Assembly (NCBI GenBank): GCA_016844515.1
Contig: JAERMP010000029.1
Span: 1-13,698, forward strand
Reading direction: 5' to 3'
DNA from: Thermoleophilia bacterium
GTDB taxonomy: Bacteria > Actinomycetota > Thermoleophilia > Gaiellales > Gaiellaceae
Length of the DNA stretch: 13,698 nucleotides
The notes beneath the pieces are model-generated. The model had not been told where the DNA came from. It was given only the letters and a program-made list of their open reading frames with translations, and did not search any database. Below, one piece after another: positions 1-7,167 of this stretch. Made by a program: the position numbers and the translations under genes. Positions within the stretch are counted from its first letter, which is position 1. Each line of letters starts with the position of its first letter.

Positions 1-20
1 GCATGCCGTCGTCCTCAGTC

Positions 21-46
21 GGCCACATACCTTCTGGTATGCGGCC
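21..46. promoter_or_regulatory. inverted repeat ahead of the fakA-like gene
   Basis: Bases 21-31 (GGCCaCATACC) and 36-46 (GGTATGcGGCC) pair over 10 of 11 positions around a TTCT loop. The hairpin lies about 70 bases before the first gene. It could be an operator, the terminator of an unseen upstream gene, or part of a divergent promoter. There is no following T-run on the plus strand, so a classic intrinsic terminator is not supported. The rest of bases 1-117 shows nothing recognisable except the ribosome binding site of the first gene. Confidence 0.4.
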
Positions 47-117
47 TCCCTGCGTCCTAGGCCTGCTCGGTTCTCGCCGGCGAATGGGCACCGGACTTCT
101 CGGAGAGACCACTAGCA

Positions 118-1710
118 ATGGAGCTCGAGGCCGTCCGGCATCTCGCGACGTACGCGCTTCGGAACCTCGAAGCCCATCGCAAGAGGATCGACGACCTGAA
201 CGTGTATCCGGTTCCCGACGGCGACACCGGCACGAATCTGACCCTCACTCTTCGGTCGATCGTCGAGGCGCTGGAGAGCTCGGGCGCCGACGACAGCGCC
301 GCTGTCGCGAAGGACGTCACCCGCGCAGCTCTCATGGGTGCCCGAGGAAACTCCGGCGTGATCTTCTCGCAGATCGTGCGTGGGTTCGTCGACGTGCTCG
401 GCCAGACGAGCGATGTGAGCGCGCCGCGCCTGCGCCGTGCCTTTCGCGGCGCGAGCGACGCTGCCTACCGCGCGGTCAAGCGCCCGGTCGAGGGAACCAT
501 GCTCACCGTGATCCGGGAGATGGCCGAGGAAGGCGAGCGGAAGGAGAATCGCCGCCTCCCGGCGCCCGAATTCCTCGCGGTGGTGCTCGCACGAGGCGAG
601 GACGCACTCGCCCGCACCCCTGAGATGCTCGACGTCTTGCGCAACGCCGGAGTCGTCGATGCGGGCGGTGCCGGGCTGGTCGAGATCGCACGCGGCCTCG
701 TCTACGGGGCCTCGGGCGAGCCGCTTCCAGAGGTCCCCGCCGAGACCGAGACGTTGAGCATCGACGCGATTCACCTGGAGCTCTCCGAGTACCGCTACTG
801 CACGGTGTTCATGGTCGAGGGGGAGGATCTCGACCAGGCAGCTCTCGAGAGCACACTCGAGAGGATGGGAGACTCGCTGCTCGTGGTCGGCGACGAGTCC
901 GCGCTCAAGGTGCACGTGCACACGGACGATCCCGGAGCAGCTCTCTCGGCGGCGACGCTTCTCGGTGTCGTCGACGGCGTCGAGATCGCGAACATGCACC
1001 ACCAGACCGCTCAACGGGAGGATCGCTTGCTCGAGAGCGCCGGAGCGTCCCTCCCGACGCTCGAGACCGGGCTCGTCGCCGTGTGCCCCGGGCGCGGGAA
1101 CCGTCGGCTGTTCGAGAGCTTTGGCGCCACACGCGTCATCGAGGGTGGGCAGTCGATGAACCCGTCCGCGGCGGAGATCATCGACGCGATCGACGCCGTC
1201 CCTTCGGCGGAGGTGATCGTGCTGCCGAACAACTCGAACGTCATCCTCACGGCGGAGCAGGCTGCGCTGCACACTTCCAAGGCGGTCCGAGTGGTGCCGT
1301 CGCGGTCGGTGCAGGCGGGGTTCGCAGCGATGGTTCGCTTCGTATCGACGAACACGCCGGACCAGAACGAGCAGGACATGCTCGGAGTGCTCGGCTCGAT
1401 CGCGACGGGTGAGGTCACCGTGGCTTCGCGCGATGTCGAGCTGGACGGCGTCCAGATCCGCAAGGGGGATTTCCTCGGGCTCGTCGACGAGATCGCTGTC
1501 GCGTCAGCGCCGGATATGACGAGCGTCGTGGAGGACGTCATCGCACGTGTTCTCGAGGGCGAACGGGGCTGGCTCGCGATCTTCACGGGCGAAGGGGCAC
1601 CTCCTCTCGAAGGGCTCGTCGCGGCCATCGAACGAGACCACCCCGGTATCGACATCGAGGTGCACAACGGCGGGCAGCCTCACTACCCGCTTCTGTTCGT
1701 CGCAGAGTGA
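118..1710 (+). CDS. FakA-like fatty-acid kinase (DhaL/DAK2 domain protein)
   Basis: This is a 530-residue cytoplasmic protein of the FakA/YloV type. In this family FakA phosphorylates a fatty acid held by a FakB (DegV) protein, giving acyl-phosphate for membrane lipid synthesis. The N-terminal DhaL kinase domain (about residues 1-200) has the Mg-ATP motif DGDTGTN at 34-40, then GARGNSG and EGTML. The middle domain keeps a likely zinc site, Cys228 with His266 and His268 (KVHVHTD). The C-terminal part (about 310-530) carries GGQSMNPS and LPNNSN, typical of the family. Length is close to FakA of Staphylococcus aureus. The ATG has GGAGAG ten bases upstream, and the N-terminus aligns with the family start. 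The last codons overlap the receiver gene (GTGA), so translational coupling is likely. Family is certain; fatty-acid specificity is inferred, supported by the degV-like partner two genes on. Confidence 0.9.
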   Translation: MELEAVRHLATYALRNLEAHRKRIDDLNVYPVPDGDTGTNLTLTLRSIVEALESSGADDSAAVAKDVTRAALMGARGNSGVIFSQIVRGFVDVLGQTSDVSAPRLRRAFRGASDAAYRAVKRPVEGTMLTVIREMAEEGERKENRRLPAPEFLAVVLARGEDALARTPEMLDVLRNAGVVDAGGAGLVEIARGLVYGASGEPLPEVPAETETLSIDAIHLELSEYRYCTVFMVEGEDLDQAALESTLERMGDSLLVVGDESALKVHVHTDDPGAALSAATLLGVVDGVEIANMHHQTAQREDRLLESAGASLPTLETGLVAVCPGRGNRRLFESFGATRVIEGGQSMNPSAAEIIDAIDAVPSAEVIVLPNNSNVILTAEQAALHTSKAVRVVPSRSVQAGFAAMVRFVSTNTPDQNEQDMLGVLGSIATGEVTVASRDVELDGVQIRKGDFLGLVDEIAVASAPDMTSVVEDVIARVLEGERGWLAIFTGEGAPPLEGLVAAIERDHPGIDIEVHNGGQPHYPLLFVAE

Positions 1711-2096
1711 CCGAATCCGAAACGCCGATCGCGGTACTCCTCGTCGAGGACAACGACGTCTATCGCGAGTCGCTCGTCTTCCTGCTTCGGCGGGTCGAAG
1801 GGCTCGAGGTCGTCGGCGCCGTCGGCGACGGCGCCGCGGCGACGCCCGCGTGCCTCGAGCTCGGTCCGGACGTCGTCGTGCTCGACTTCCGTCTGCCCGA
1901 CATCGACGGTGCAGAGGTTGCGGCCGACCTGCGCGAGAAGTGCCTCGGGATCGCGATCGTTTTCCTGAGCGCGTCGGCTGGGCAGGACGAGTACGATGCC
2001 GCCTCGAGGACGGGCGCAGCGCTCGTACGGAAGGACGAGGGAGTCGATGCACTCGTGAGCGCTGTGCGCGCCGCCGCCGGGAGGAGATGCGAGTGA
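1707..2096 (+). CDS. stand-alone response-regulator receiver domain protein
   Basis: This 129-residue protein is a CheY-like receiver domain and nothing more. The acidic pocket is Glu14-Asp15, the phosphoacceptor is Asp60 (VVVLDFRLPD), the switch Ser is Ser88 (VFLSAS) and the conserved Lys is Lys109 (VRKDEG). All catalytic positions are intact, so it should accept phosphate. No DNA-binding or enzymatic output domain follows, so it must act through a protein partner or be a phosphate sink. It starts with GTG in a GTGA overlap with the fakA-like gene and ends in a second GTGA overlap with the degV-like gene, placing it inside one co-translated operon. No histidine kinase is encoded in the window. 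The receiver fold is clear; its target is unknown, with the two flanking lipid-activation proteins as obvious candidates. Confidence 0.88.
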   Translation: MTESETPIAVLLVEDNDVYRESLVFLLRRVEGLEVVGAVGDGAAATPACLELGPDVVVLDFRLPDIDGAEVAADLREKCLGIAIVFLSASAGQDEYDAASRTGAALVRKDEGVDALVSAVRAAAGRRCE

Positions 2097-2953
2097 ACCT
2101 GACCACCGAGAACACCGCTGTCGTACTCGATTCGACGTCCGACTATCCGGAGGCGCCGTCGCGCTTTCCGAACATGCGCTTCGTGCCGCTGTACGTCCGT
2201 TTCGGTGACGACACGTACCGCGACTACGTCGAGCTCGGCCCTGCCGAGTTCTACGAGAAGCTCCGCACGTCACCGGTGACGCCCGCGACGGCGCAGCCGA
2301 CGCCGCAGGACTTCGTCGACGCCTACGAGGGGCTCGCCTCCTACGAGCGCATCTACTCTCTCCATGTCTCGTCGAAGGTTTCAGGCACGTTCTCCAGCGC
2401 GGAGCTCGCTGCGCAGGAGATCGGCGGCGACAGGATCCGCGTCGTCGATTCGCTGACCGCGTCGCTCGCCATCGCGATGCTCTCCCACGCGATTCAACGC
2501 CGGCTCGCGCGCGGGACGACCGACGAGGAGATCGAGGCGCTCATCGGTCGCTTCCGCCGGGACGCCGAAGTGCTGTTCACGGTGGAGACGCTCGAGTACC
2601 TTCAGCGTGGCGGACGTATCGGCCGGGCGGCGGCTCTCGCCGGCTCCCTCTTGAACGTGCGACCGATCCTAGGCGTAGACGACGGGGTCGTCGTCGCCGT
2701 CTCACGCGTGCGGGGTCGGCCGAAGGCTCTCGCCGAGTTCGAGCGGCGTTTCGTCGAGGCGACGACGGACGGACCGGGTCTGCGCGTCGCGATCGCTCAT
2801 GCGGACGCGGCCGAGTGGGTCGGCACGCTGAGCGAGATCGTCTGGCGGGTGCGGCCGAAGGCGGAGATCGAGTTCACAGCGTCGCTGGGCGCCGTGGTCG
2901 GAACCCATGCAGGCCCCGGCGCGGTCGGGTTCTTCTGGTTCCAGGATGACTAG
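2093..2953 (+). CDS. DegV family fatty-acid-binding protein (FakB-like)
   Basis: This is a 286-residue DegV-fold protein. Family members bind a fatty acid and present its carboxylate to FakA for phosphorylation. Visible motifs are VVLDSTSDYP (10-19), TPATAQPTP around 63-71, SSKVSGTF (93-100), RGGRIG (172-177), NVRPIL and THAGPGAVGFF with His272. The Thr, Ser, Arg and His ligand positions known from FakB proteins therefore seem present. GTG at 2093 is chosen because GGGAGGAG lies six bases upstream and gives the same GTGA overlap as the previous junction. An in-frame ATG at 2087 sits directly against that ribosome binding site and is less likely. The stop codon TAG coincides with the left border of an inverted-repeat element. 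Pairing with a FakA-like kinase in one operon supports a FakB role. Confidence 0.9.
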   Translation: MNLTTENTAVVLDSTSDYPEAPSRFPNMRFVPLYVRFGDDTYRDYVELGPAEFYEKLRTSPVTPATAQPTPQDFVDAYEGLASYERIYSLHVSSKVSGTFSSAELAAQEIGGDRIRVVDSLTASLAIAMLSHAIQRRLARGTTDEEIEALIGRFRRDAEVLFTVETLEYLQRGGRIGRAAALAGSLLNVRPILGVDDGVVVAVSRVRGRPKALAEFERRFVEATTDGPGLRVAIAHADAAEWVGTLSEIVWRVRPKAEIEFTASLGAVVGTHAGPGAVGFFWFQDD

Positions 2954-3121
2954 CCCGGATCTTTCATCTGGCGCGGGCGTTGCATCTCGTCCGGCTCGCT
3001 GGGCCGGTGCGCTCCGCGCGGCGCCCGGGTCGCACAGGCCTCGGCCTGCACGACCCGTCCACCGCGCGTCCCGGCGACCCGGACGGGCGCCTCGCGATCA
3101 CGCCAGATGAAAGATCCGGGC
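2953..3121. mobile_element. putative 169-bp MITE with 21-bp perfect terminal inverted repeats
   Basis: Bases 2953-2973 and 3101-3121 are perfect reverse complements (21 bp). Outside them the match continues through TA and then C/G, so each end sits in CTAG. TA duplication at CTAG targets is known for IS630-family elements, so a non-autonomous IS630-type MITE is the best reading. It has no coding capacity. The interior is also foldable: 2991-2995 with 3003-3007, 3020-3026 with 3085-3091, and 3026-3032 with 3051-3057 enclosing 3035-3040 with 3043-3048. An alternative is a structured RNA or a bidirectional terminator after the degV-like gene. The inverted repeat is certain; the mobile interpretation depends on finding more copies. 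Confidence 0.6.
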
Positions 3122-3154
3122 TAGGTAGCGACGATTCGCTGAGCGGATCCCGGC

Positions 3155-3718
3155 ATGAGGCGCAGAAGACAGTCCAGCATCGCGATCGTCTTCGAGACGC
3201 ACTCGACCACCACGGACAACGAGCGCTGGATCGCCTCCGGTTGGCTCGACGGAAGGCTCTCGCTCGCGGGCAAGCGGCAGGCGAACGAGCTCCGAGAACG
3301 TCGCGGAAGCGAGGAGCTCGCCGCCGTGTTCACGTCCGATCTCGGTCGTGCGGTCGAGACGGCGCAGCTCGCGTTCGGCGGGCTCGGCATCCCGATCTTC
3401 CACGACTGGCGCCTTCGGGAGTGCGACTACGGTGAGCTCAATGGAACCCCCGTGGCGAGACTCGAGGCCGAGCGGTCTCGTCACGTCTACGAGCCGTATC
3501 CAGACGGAGAGAGCTACAGCCAGGTCGTATTCCGCGTGCAGAGCTTCCTCGGCGATCTCTCGCCGCGGTTCGAGAACGAGCGGATCGTCGTCGTCGGCCA
3601 CTCCGCGACGCAGTGGGCGCTCCAGCACCTGCTCGAGGGAACACCGCTCCCAGAGCTCGTCGAAAGCTCGTTCCGCTGGCAGCCCGGTTGGCTCTACACC
3701 GTCGTCGTCGACTCGTAG
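3155..3718 (+). CDS. histidine phosphatase family protein
   Basis: This is a 187-residue cytoplasmic protein of the phosphoglycerate-mutase-like (histidine phosphatase) superfamily. The phosphoacceptor motif, normally RHG, reads FETHSTTTDNE with His16. The other expected catalytic residues are present: Arg65 in TSDLGRAVETA, Glu89 in LRECDYGELNG, and His149 in VVGHSATQWAL. It resembles an actinobacterial subgroup with an ETHST-DNE N-terminus, so loss of the usual Arg before His16 is probably a subfamily trait and not damage. The substrate cannot be read from the sequence. The ATG at 3155 has only a weak upstream purine tract. It follows the inverted-repeat element and is followed by two hairpins, so it may form its own transcription unit or be the last gene of the fakA operon. 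Confidence 0.85.
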   Translation: MRRRRQSSIAIVFETHSTTTDNERWIASGWLDGRLSLAGKRQANELRERRGSEELAAVFTSDLGRAVETAQLAFGGLGIPIFHDWRLRECDYGELNGTPVARLEAERSRHVYEPYPDGESYSQVVFRVQSFLGDLSPRFENERIVVVGHSATQWALQHLLEGTPLPELVESSFRWQPGWLYTVVVDS

Positions 3719-3719
3719 C

Positions 3720-3735
3720 CAGCCGGAGCCGGCTG
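3720..3735 (+). terminator. short hairpin directly after the histidine phosphatase stop
   Basis: CAGCCGG at 3720-3726 pairs perfectly with CCGGCTG at 3729-3735, leaving a two-base AG turn, one base after the TAG stop. There is no T-run, so termination would be of the GC-rich actinobacterial kind. It is immediately followed by the larger palindromic repeat, so the two may act together to end the transcript. Confidence 0.4.
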
Positions 3736-3748
3736 AGAGTGACGACCG

Positions 3749-3823
3749 CTGCGGCCGCGAAGCGGCCGCCTTCAGGGATTTGTGCGCGAACGGAATCCGC
3801 GCGAGCGGATTCCGGTCTTGCGC
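3749..3823 (+). repeat. bipartite palindromic intergenic repeat, copy 1
   Basis: Two hairpins stand side by side. GCGGCCGC at 3751-3758 pairs with the same octamer at 3762-3769 around GAA. CGGAATCCGC at 3791-3800 pairs with GCGGATTCCG at 3805-3814 around GCGA. The unit ends in TCTTGCGC. Related units occur near 7063, 7701 and (split) 9883-10108. Position between the histidine phosphatase stop and the recG promoter region suggests a terminator or REP-like role. Confidence 0.75.
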
Positions 3824-3842
3824 CGAGATCTGGCTAGGGACC

Positions 3843-3848
3843 TATAGT
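3843..3848 (+). promoter_or_regulatory. candidate -10 box for recG
   Basis: TATAGT lies 11 bases before the GTG at 3860. A weak -35 candidate, TTGCGC at 3818-3823, is 19 bases upstream, which is longer than ideal. If used, the recG transcript would have a leader of only a few bases, which agrees with the absence of a Shine-Dalgarno site. The same hexamer stands 12 bases before rpmF. Confidence 0.4.
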
Positions 3849-3859
3849 GACTGGCGGTT

Positions 3860-5965
3860 GTGAAGGGGACTCGAGCTCGCGTTGGCCTCCCGGGCGGCTT
3901 TGCCGGCATGGACCCTCCTGACGGCTGGCCGCGGCCACGCAGTATTCCGCGGCCTGAGCGCCTCGAAGCCGGCGTCGAGACGCTCCACGGTGTCGGCCCG
4001 ACGCTGGCGCGTCGCCTCGCGCGTATTGGCCTCGAGACTGTCGGCGATCTGCTCTGGCAGCGCCCGCGGCGATACGAGGAACCGGTGCCGTCGAAGCGCG
4101 TCTGCGATCTCTTCGGGGAGGACGAGGCCGTGATCGAGGTCATCGTTCGCTCAGCATCGAGCAGACGGCGCGGGCGCCTGCGGATCCTGACCGCGCGTGT
4201 CGCGGACGAAACGGGCGAGATCAAGGCGACGTGGTTCAACCAGCCGTGGCTCGAGGGACAGCTCGCTCCCGGGACACGTCTTCGCCTGCGAGGACGCACG
4301 AACCGCTACGGGTTCGCCGTATCCTCGTACGACCTCGAGGGAGACGGTGGCACCGCCGACTTTGCTCCCGTCTATCCAGCGAGTGAGGAGCTAGCCCAGA
4401 AGAGGCTGCGAGACCTTCACTCGCAGGCGCTCGTGCTCGCGCGAGACGCCGGCGAGCCGCTGCCCGCCGCGCTGCTCACGGTCGAGCGACTTCCACTCCG
4501 CGCCGATGCACTTGCCGCCGTCCACCGACCCCGTGCCCTCGCCGAGGCCGAGGTGGGGCGGGCGCGCCTCGCGTTCGACGAGCTGCTCGTGCTTCGACTC
4601 GCCCTTGCACGGACTGCGGCCGAACGCGAGCGAGCGTCCGCTGTTCCTCTCGGAGAGCCGGGCGAGCTCATCGCTCGATACCGAGCTTCGCTCCCGTTTA
4701 CGCTGACGCCGGACCAGGAGCGGTCGATAGCCGAGATCGATGCCGATCTCGAGCGATCCATGCCGATGCAGCGGCTCCTCCACGGGGAGGTCGGCTCTGG
4801 GAAGACCGTGGTTGCGCTTTACGCGCTGTTGAGGGCCGTCGAGCTCGGTCGCCAAGGCGCCCTCATGGCGCCTACCGAGACCCTCGCCGAGCAGCACTTC
4901 CTGACAATGGACGAGCTCTGCGCCCCGCTCGGCGTCCGCGTCGTCCTGCTCACGAGCTCGCTGCGCGCTCGAGAGCACTCCGCCGCCCGCCAGCTCATCG
5001 CCTCAGGGGATGCGCACATCGTCGTGGGAACGCATGCCCTCATCCAGAAAGAGGTCGACTTCCACGACCTCGCGGTGGCGGTCGTGGACGAGCAGCACCG
5101 CTTCGGAGTCGGCCAGCGAACGGCGCTCGTCGAGGGCCGCAGCCCGCACGTGCTCCACCTGACCGCGACGCCGATTCCGCGGACACTCGCGCTCACGGTC
5201 TACGGAGATCTCGAGGTGAGTGAGCTCGCGCTCCCTCCTGCGAACCGCAAGCCCATCATCACGGCCTGGGTTACGGATGATCGAAGCTCGAAGGCGTACA
5301 CACGCCTCCGCCGCCATCTCGACGACGGACGTCAGGCGTACGTCGTCTGCCCGTTGATCGAGGAGTCCGAGACCAAGGTTGCGCGGGCAGCGGAGGTAGA
5401 GGCGGAGCGGCTTCGCAGCGCGGAGCTGCGCGGGTACCGCGTCGGGTGCCTCCACGGTCGCCTCCCTCCGTCGGAGCGGCGCGGCGTAATGGCGAGCTTC
5501 AAGGCGGGCGAAGTCGACGTCCTCGTCGCAACGACCGTGATCGAGGTCGGTGTCGACGTCCCGAACGCCACGATCATGATCGTCCAGGAGGCCGATCGAT
5601 TCGGGCTCGCCCAGCTCCATCAGCTCCGCGGACGGGTCGGTCGTGGCGCCGAGCAGTCGTACTGCCTCCTCGTCTCCCGTGCGAAGGAGGAGCTGACCGA
5701 AGGTGCGAGCGAGCGGCTCGAGGCCATGGTCGCGACGACGGACGGCTTCGAGCTCGCCGAGCACGATCTCGAGATTCGCGGCGAAGGCCAGCTCCTGGGA
5801 GCGCGCCAGTCGGGGTACTCGGACCTGCGGTTCGTTCGGCTCAGGCGTGACCAGAAGCTGCTCGAGCGCGCCCGAGACGTCGCGCGCGATCTCGAGAGCG
5901 AGGGCTTGCTCTCGGACGACGTCGACAGGCTCCTTGGCGCGGCCGAGCACCTCGGCGAGTCATGA
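3860..5965 (+). CDS. recG: ATP-dependent DNA helicase RecG
   Basis: RecG is a double-stranded DNA translocase that remodels stalled replication forks and branched recombination intermediates. Residues about 35-60 hold a helix-hairpin-helix-like segment (LHGVGPTLARRL). Residues about 80-165 form the OB-fold wedge domain. The helicase core follows: motif I HGEVGSGKT at 308-316, Ia APTETLAEQHF, motif II DEQH at 410-413, motif III TATPIPRTL, then VLVATTVIEVGVDVP and motif VI QLRGRVGRG at 588-596. At 701 residues it matches the usual length. The GTG at 3860 suits the TATAGT box; ATG 3908, giving 685 residues, is a real alternative because the first 16 residues show no family similarity and have weak third-position GC. 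It heads a recG-rsmD-coaD unit, with rsmD 34 bases downstream. Confidence 0.95.
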   Translation: MKGTRARVGLPGGFAGMDPPDGWPRPRSIPRPERLEAGVETLHGVGPTLARRLARIGLETVGDLLWQRPRRYEEPVPSKRVCDLFGEDEAVIEVIVRSASSRRRGRLRILTARVADETGEIKATWFNQPWLEGQLAPGTRLRLRGRTNRYGFAVSSYDLEGDGGTADFAPVYPASEELAQKRLRDLHSQALVLARDAGEPLPAALLTVERLPLRADALAAVHRPRALAEAEVGRARLAFDELLVLRLALARTAAERERASAVPLGEPGELIARYRASLPFTLTPDQERSIAEIDADLERSMPMQRLLHGEVGSGKTVVALYALLRAVELGRQGALMAPTETLAEQHFLTMDELCAPLGVRVVLLTSSLRAREHSAARQLIASGDAHIVVGTHALIQKEVDFHDLAVAVVDEQHRFGVGQRTALVEGRSPHVLHLTATPIPRTLALTVYGDLEVSELALPPANRKPIITAWVTDDRSSKAYTRLRRHLDDGRQAYVVCPLIEESETKVARAAEVEAERLRSAELRGYRVGCLHGRLPPSERRGVMASFKAGEVDVLVATTVIEVGVDVPNATIMIVQEADRFGLAQLHQLRGRVGRGAEQSYCLLVSRAKEELTEGASERLEAMVATTDGFELAEHDLEIRGEGQLLGARQSGYSDLRFVRLRRDQKLLERARDVARDLESEGLLSDDVDRLLGAAEHLGES

Positions 5966-5999
5966 AGTCCTTGCGGCCTACGAGGGTAAAGTCGCAGGT

Positions 6000-6533
6000 G
6001 TGCGGATCGTCGCCGGCTCTCGGAAGGGACACGGTATCGACGCCCCCAAGGGCGTGGTCACGCGCCCGACGGGCGATCGCGTTCGCGAGGCCGCGTTCTC
6101 GCTGATCGGGCCCGTCGAGGACGCGACCGTGCTCGACCTCTTCGCTGGCTCGGGTGCCATGGGGCTCGAGGCGCTATCCCGAGGCGCTCTGCGATGCGTC
6201 TTCGTCGAGCGCGATCGCGGCGCCTGCCGTGTGATCCAAGCGAATCTCGAGAAGCTGCGGTTGACCGAGGCAGTCGTCGTAAGCCGCGATGTCGTCACGG
6301 CTCTGCGTCAGGAGCGAGCCCGTAACCGTCGCCACGACCTCGTGCTCGCCGATCCGCCGTACGAAGAGTGGGGAAGCCACGAGGCATACCTCGCCGAGCT
6401 CTTGCCCGAGGTGCTCGAGGAGGACGGCGTCGCCGTCATCGAGACCTCCGCGAAGGTCGAGCCGGCACTTCCCCTCGACCTCGTCACGAGCCGCCGCTAC
6501 GGTTCCGCGCGGATTACGGTGTTCTCTCGATGA
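6000..6533 (+). CDS. rsmD: 16S rRNA (guanine(966)-N(2))-methyltransferase RsmD
   Basis: This is a 177-residue SAM-dependent methyltransferase that modifies G966 of 16S rRNA during small-subunit assembly. The N-terminus MRIVAGSRKG, followed by TRPTGDRVREAAFSLIG, is diagnostic. The SAM-binding motif is LDLFAGSGAMGLEALSRGA (Asp46 to about 64), and the catalytic DPPY of N2-guanine methyltransferases is at 118-121 (VLADPPYE). The GTG at 6000 places the family N-terminus exactly at residue 1; the upstream frame is open but has no better start. The gene follows recG by 34 bases, and its TGA overlaps the ATG of coaD (ATGA), so the two are almost certainly cotranslated. The rsmD-coaD pair is common across bacteria. 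Confidence 0.95.
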   Translation: MRIVAGSRKGHGIDAPKGVVTRPTGDRVREAAFSLIGPVEDATVLDLFAGSGAMGLEALSRGALRCVFVERDRGACRVIQANLEKLRLTEAVVVSRDVVTALRQERARNRRHDLVLADPPYEEWGSHEAYLAELLPEVLEEDGVAVIETSAKVEPALPLDLVTSRRYGSARITVFSR

Positions 6534-7045
6534 TCACAGCGATCTGCCCAGGCAGCTATGACCCCGTTACGAACGGGCACGTTGACGTCATCCGGCGAGC
6601 GGCGTCGATCTTCGACCGGATCGTCGTAGGCGTTGTACGGGATCCGACACACAAGCAGACGCTCTTCACCGTTGAGGAGCGGGTGGCGTTTCTCGAGGAT
6701 GCCCTGGCTGCTTGTGACAACGTCATCGTGGACGTGTTCTCGGTGCTCGTCGTCGACTTCGCGCGCAAGCACGACTCCAAGACGATGGTGAAGGGGCTGC
6801 GTGTGATCTCCGACTTCGAGTGGGAGTTCCAGATGAACCACTTGAACCGTCAGCTCGCGCCGGAGATCGAGACCGTGTACGTGATGGCGAGCCCGCTGTA
6901 CAGCTTCGTATCCTCGAGTGGCGTCAAGGAGATCGCCTCGTTCGGCGGGAGGGTGGACGAGCTCGTGCCTGCTGCGGTCGCGCAGCGATTCACGGAGATC
7001 TACCCAGACGGTCGCCCCGGCGCTCCCGTCTCACCTCAGGAATAG
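6530..7045 (+). CDS. coaD: phosphopantetheine adenylyltransferase CoaD
   Basis: CoaD transfers AMP from ATP to 4'-phosphopantetheine, giving dephospho-CoA, the penultimate step of coenzyme A synthesis. The protein has 171 residues, slightly longer than the usual 160. The nucleotidyltransferase signature is PGSYDPVTNGH with Thr14 and His17. KGLR is at 88-91 and the ATP-binding SSSGVKEIA is at 128-136. It starts in an ATGA overlap with rsmD. The extra length is a C-terminal tail rich in Pro and Gly after the last family helix. The end of the gene is followed within a few bases by the second palindromic repeat, consistent with the end of the recG-rsmD-coaD transcript. Confidence 0.96.
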   Translation: MITAICPGSYDPVTNGHVDVIRRAASIFDRIVVGVVRDPTHKQTLFTVEERVAFLEDALAACDNVIVDVFSVLVVDFARKHDSKTMVKGLRVISDFEWEFQMNHLNRQLAPEIETVYVMASPLYSFVSSSGVKEIASFGGRVDELVPAAVAQRFTEIYPDGRPGAPVSPQE

Positions 7046-7062
7046 TGGACGACCACAACGCC

Positions 7063-7134
7063 TGCGGCCGCGAACGCGGACGCCTTCAGGGGTTTTCGCG
7101 GCCGGACTCCGCGCGAGCGGATTCCGGCTTCGCG
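7063..7134 (+). repeat. bipartite palindromic intergenic repeat, copy 2
   Basis: This is the same order and orientation as the copy after the histidine phosphatase: a TGCGGCCGCGAA block, then CGCCTTCAGGGG, then GGACTCCGC with GCGGATTCC across a GCGA loop. It is more diverged and its hairpins are imperfect. It lies between the coaD stop and the next gene, both on the plus strand, again at a likely transcription-unit border. Confidence 0.7.
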
Positions 7135-7152
7135 ACTAGCCGAGTGCTCCCG

Positions 7153-7158
7153 TAGACT
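7153..7158 (+). promoter_or_regulatory. candidate -10 box for the SepIVA-like gene
   Basis: TAGACT stands nine bases before ATG 7168, with no ribosome binding site between. A poor -35 (TTCGCG, 7129-7134) lies 18 bases upstream and overlaps the end of the palindromic repeat. The arrangement suggests a leaderless or near-leaderless transcript. Confidence 0.35.
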
Positions 7159-7167
7159 TCCCGACCC

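Noticed and set aside
112..1272. Long open frame on the minus strand opposite the fakA-like gene
   Set aside because: It is the antisense shadow of a gene with clear motifs; high GC leaves such frames open and its product shows no family signature.
1547..2092. Upstream extension of the degV-like frame across the receiver gene
   Set aside because: The sequence there is Arg-rich out-of-frame translation; the receiver gene in another frame has all its motifs, and a good ribosome site marks 2093.
2987..3110. Short open frames within the inverted-repeat element
   Set aside because: They cross hairpin arms, have no ribosome site and no recognisable product.
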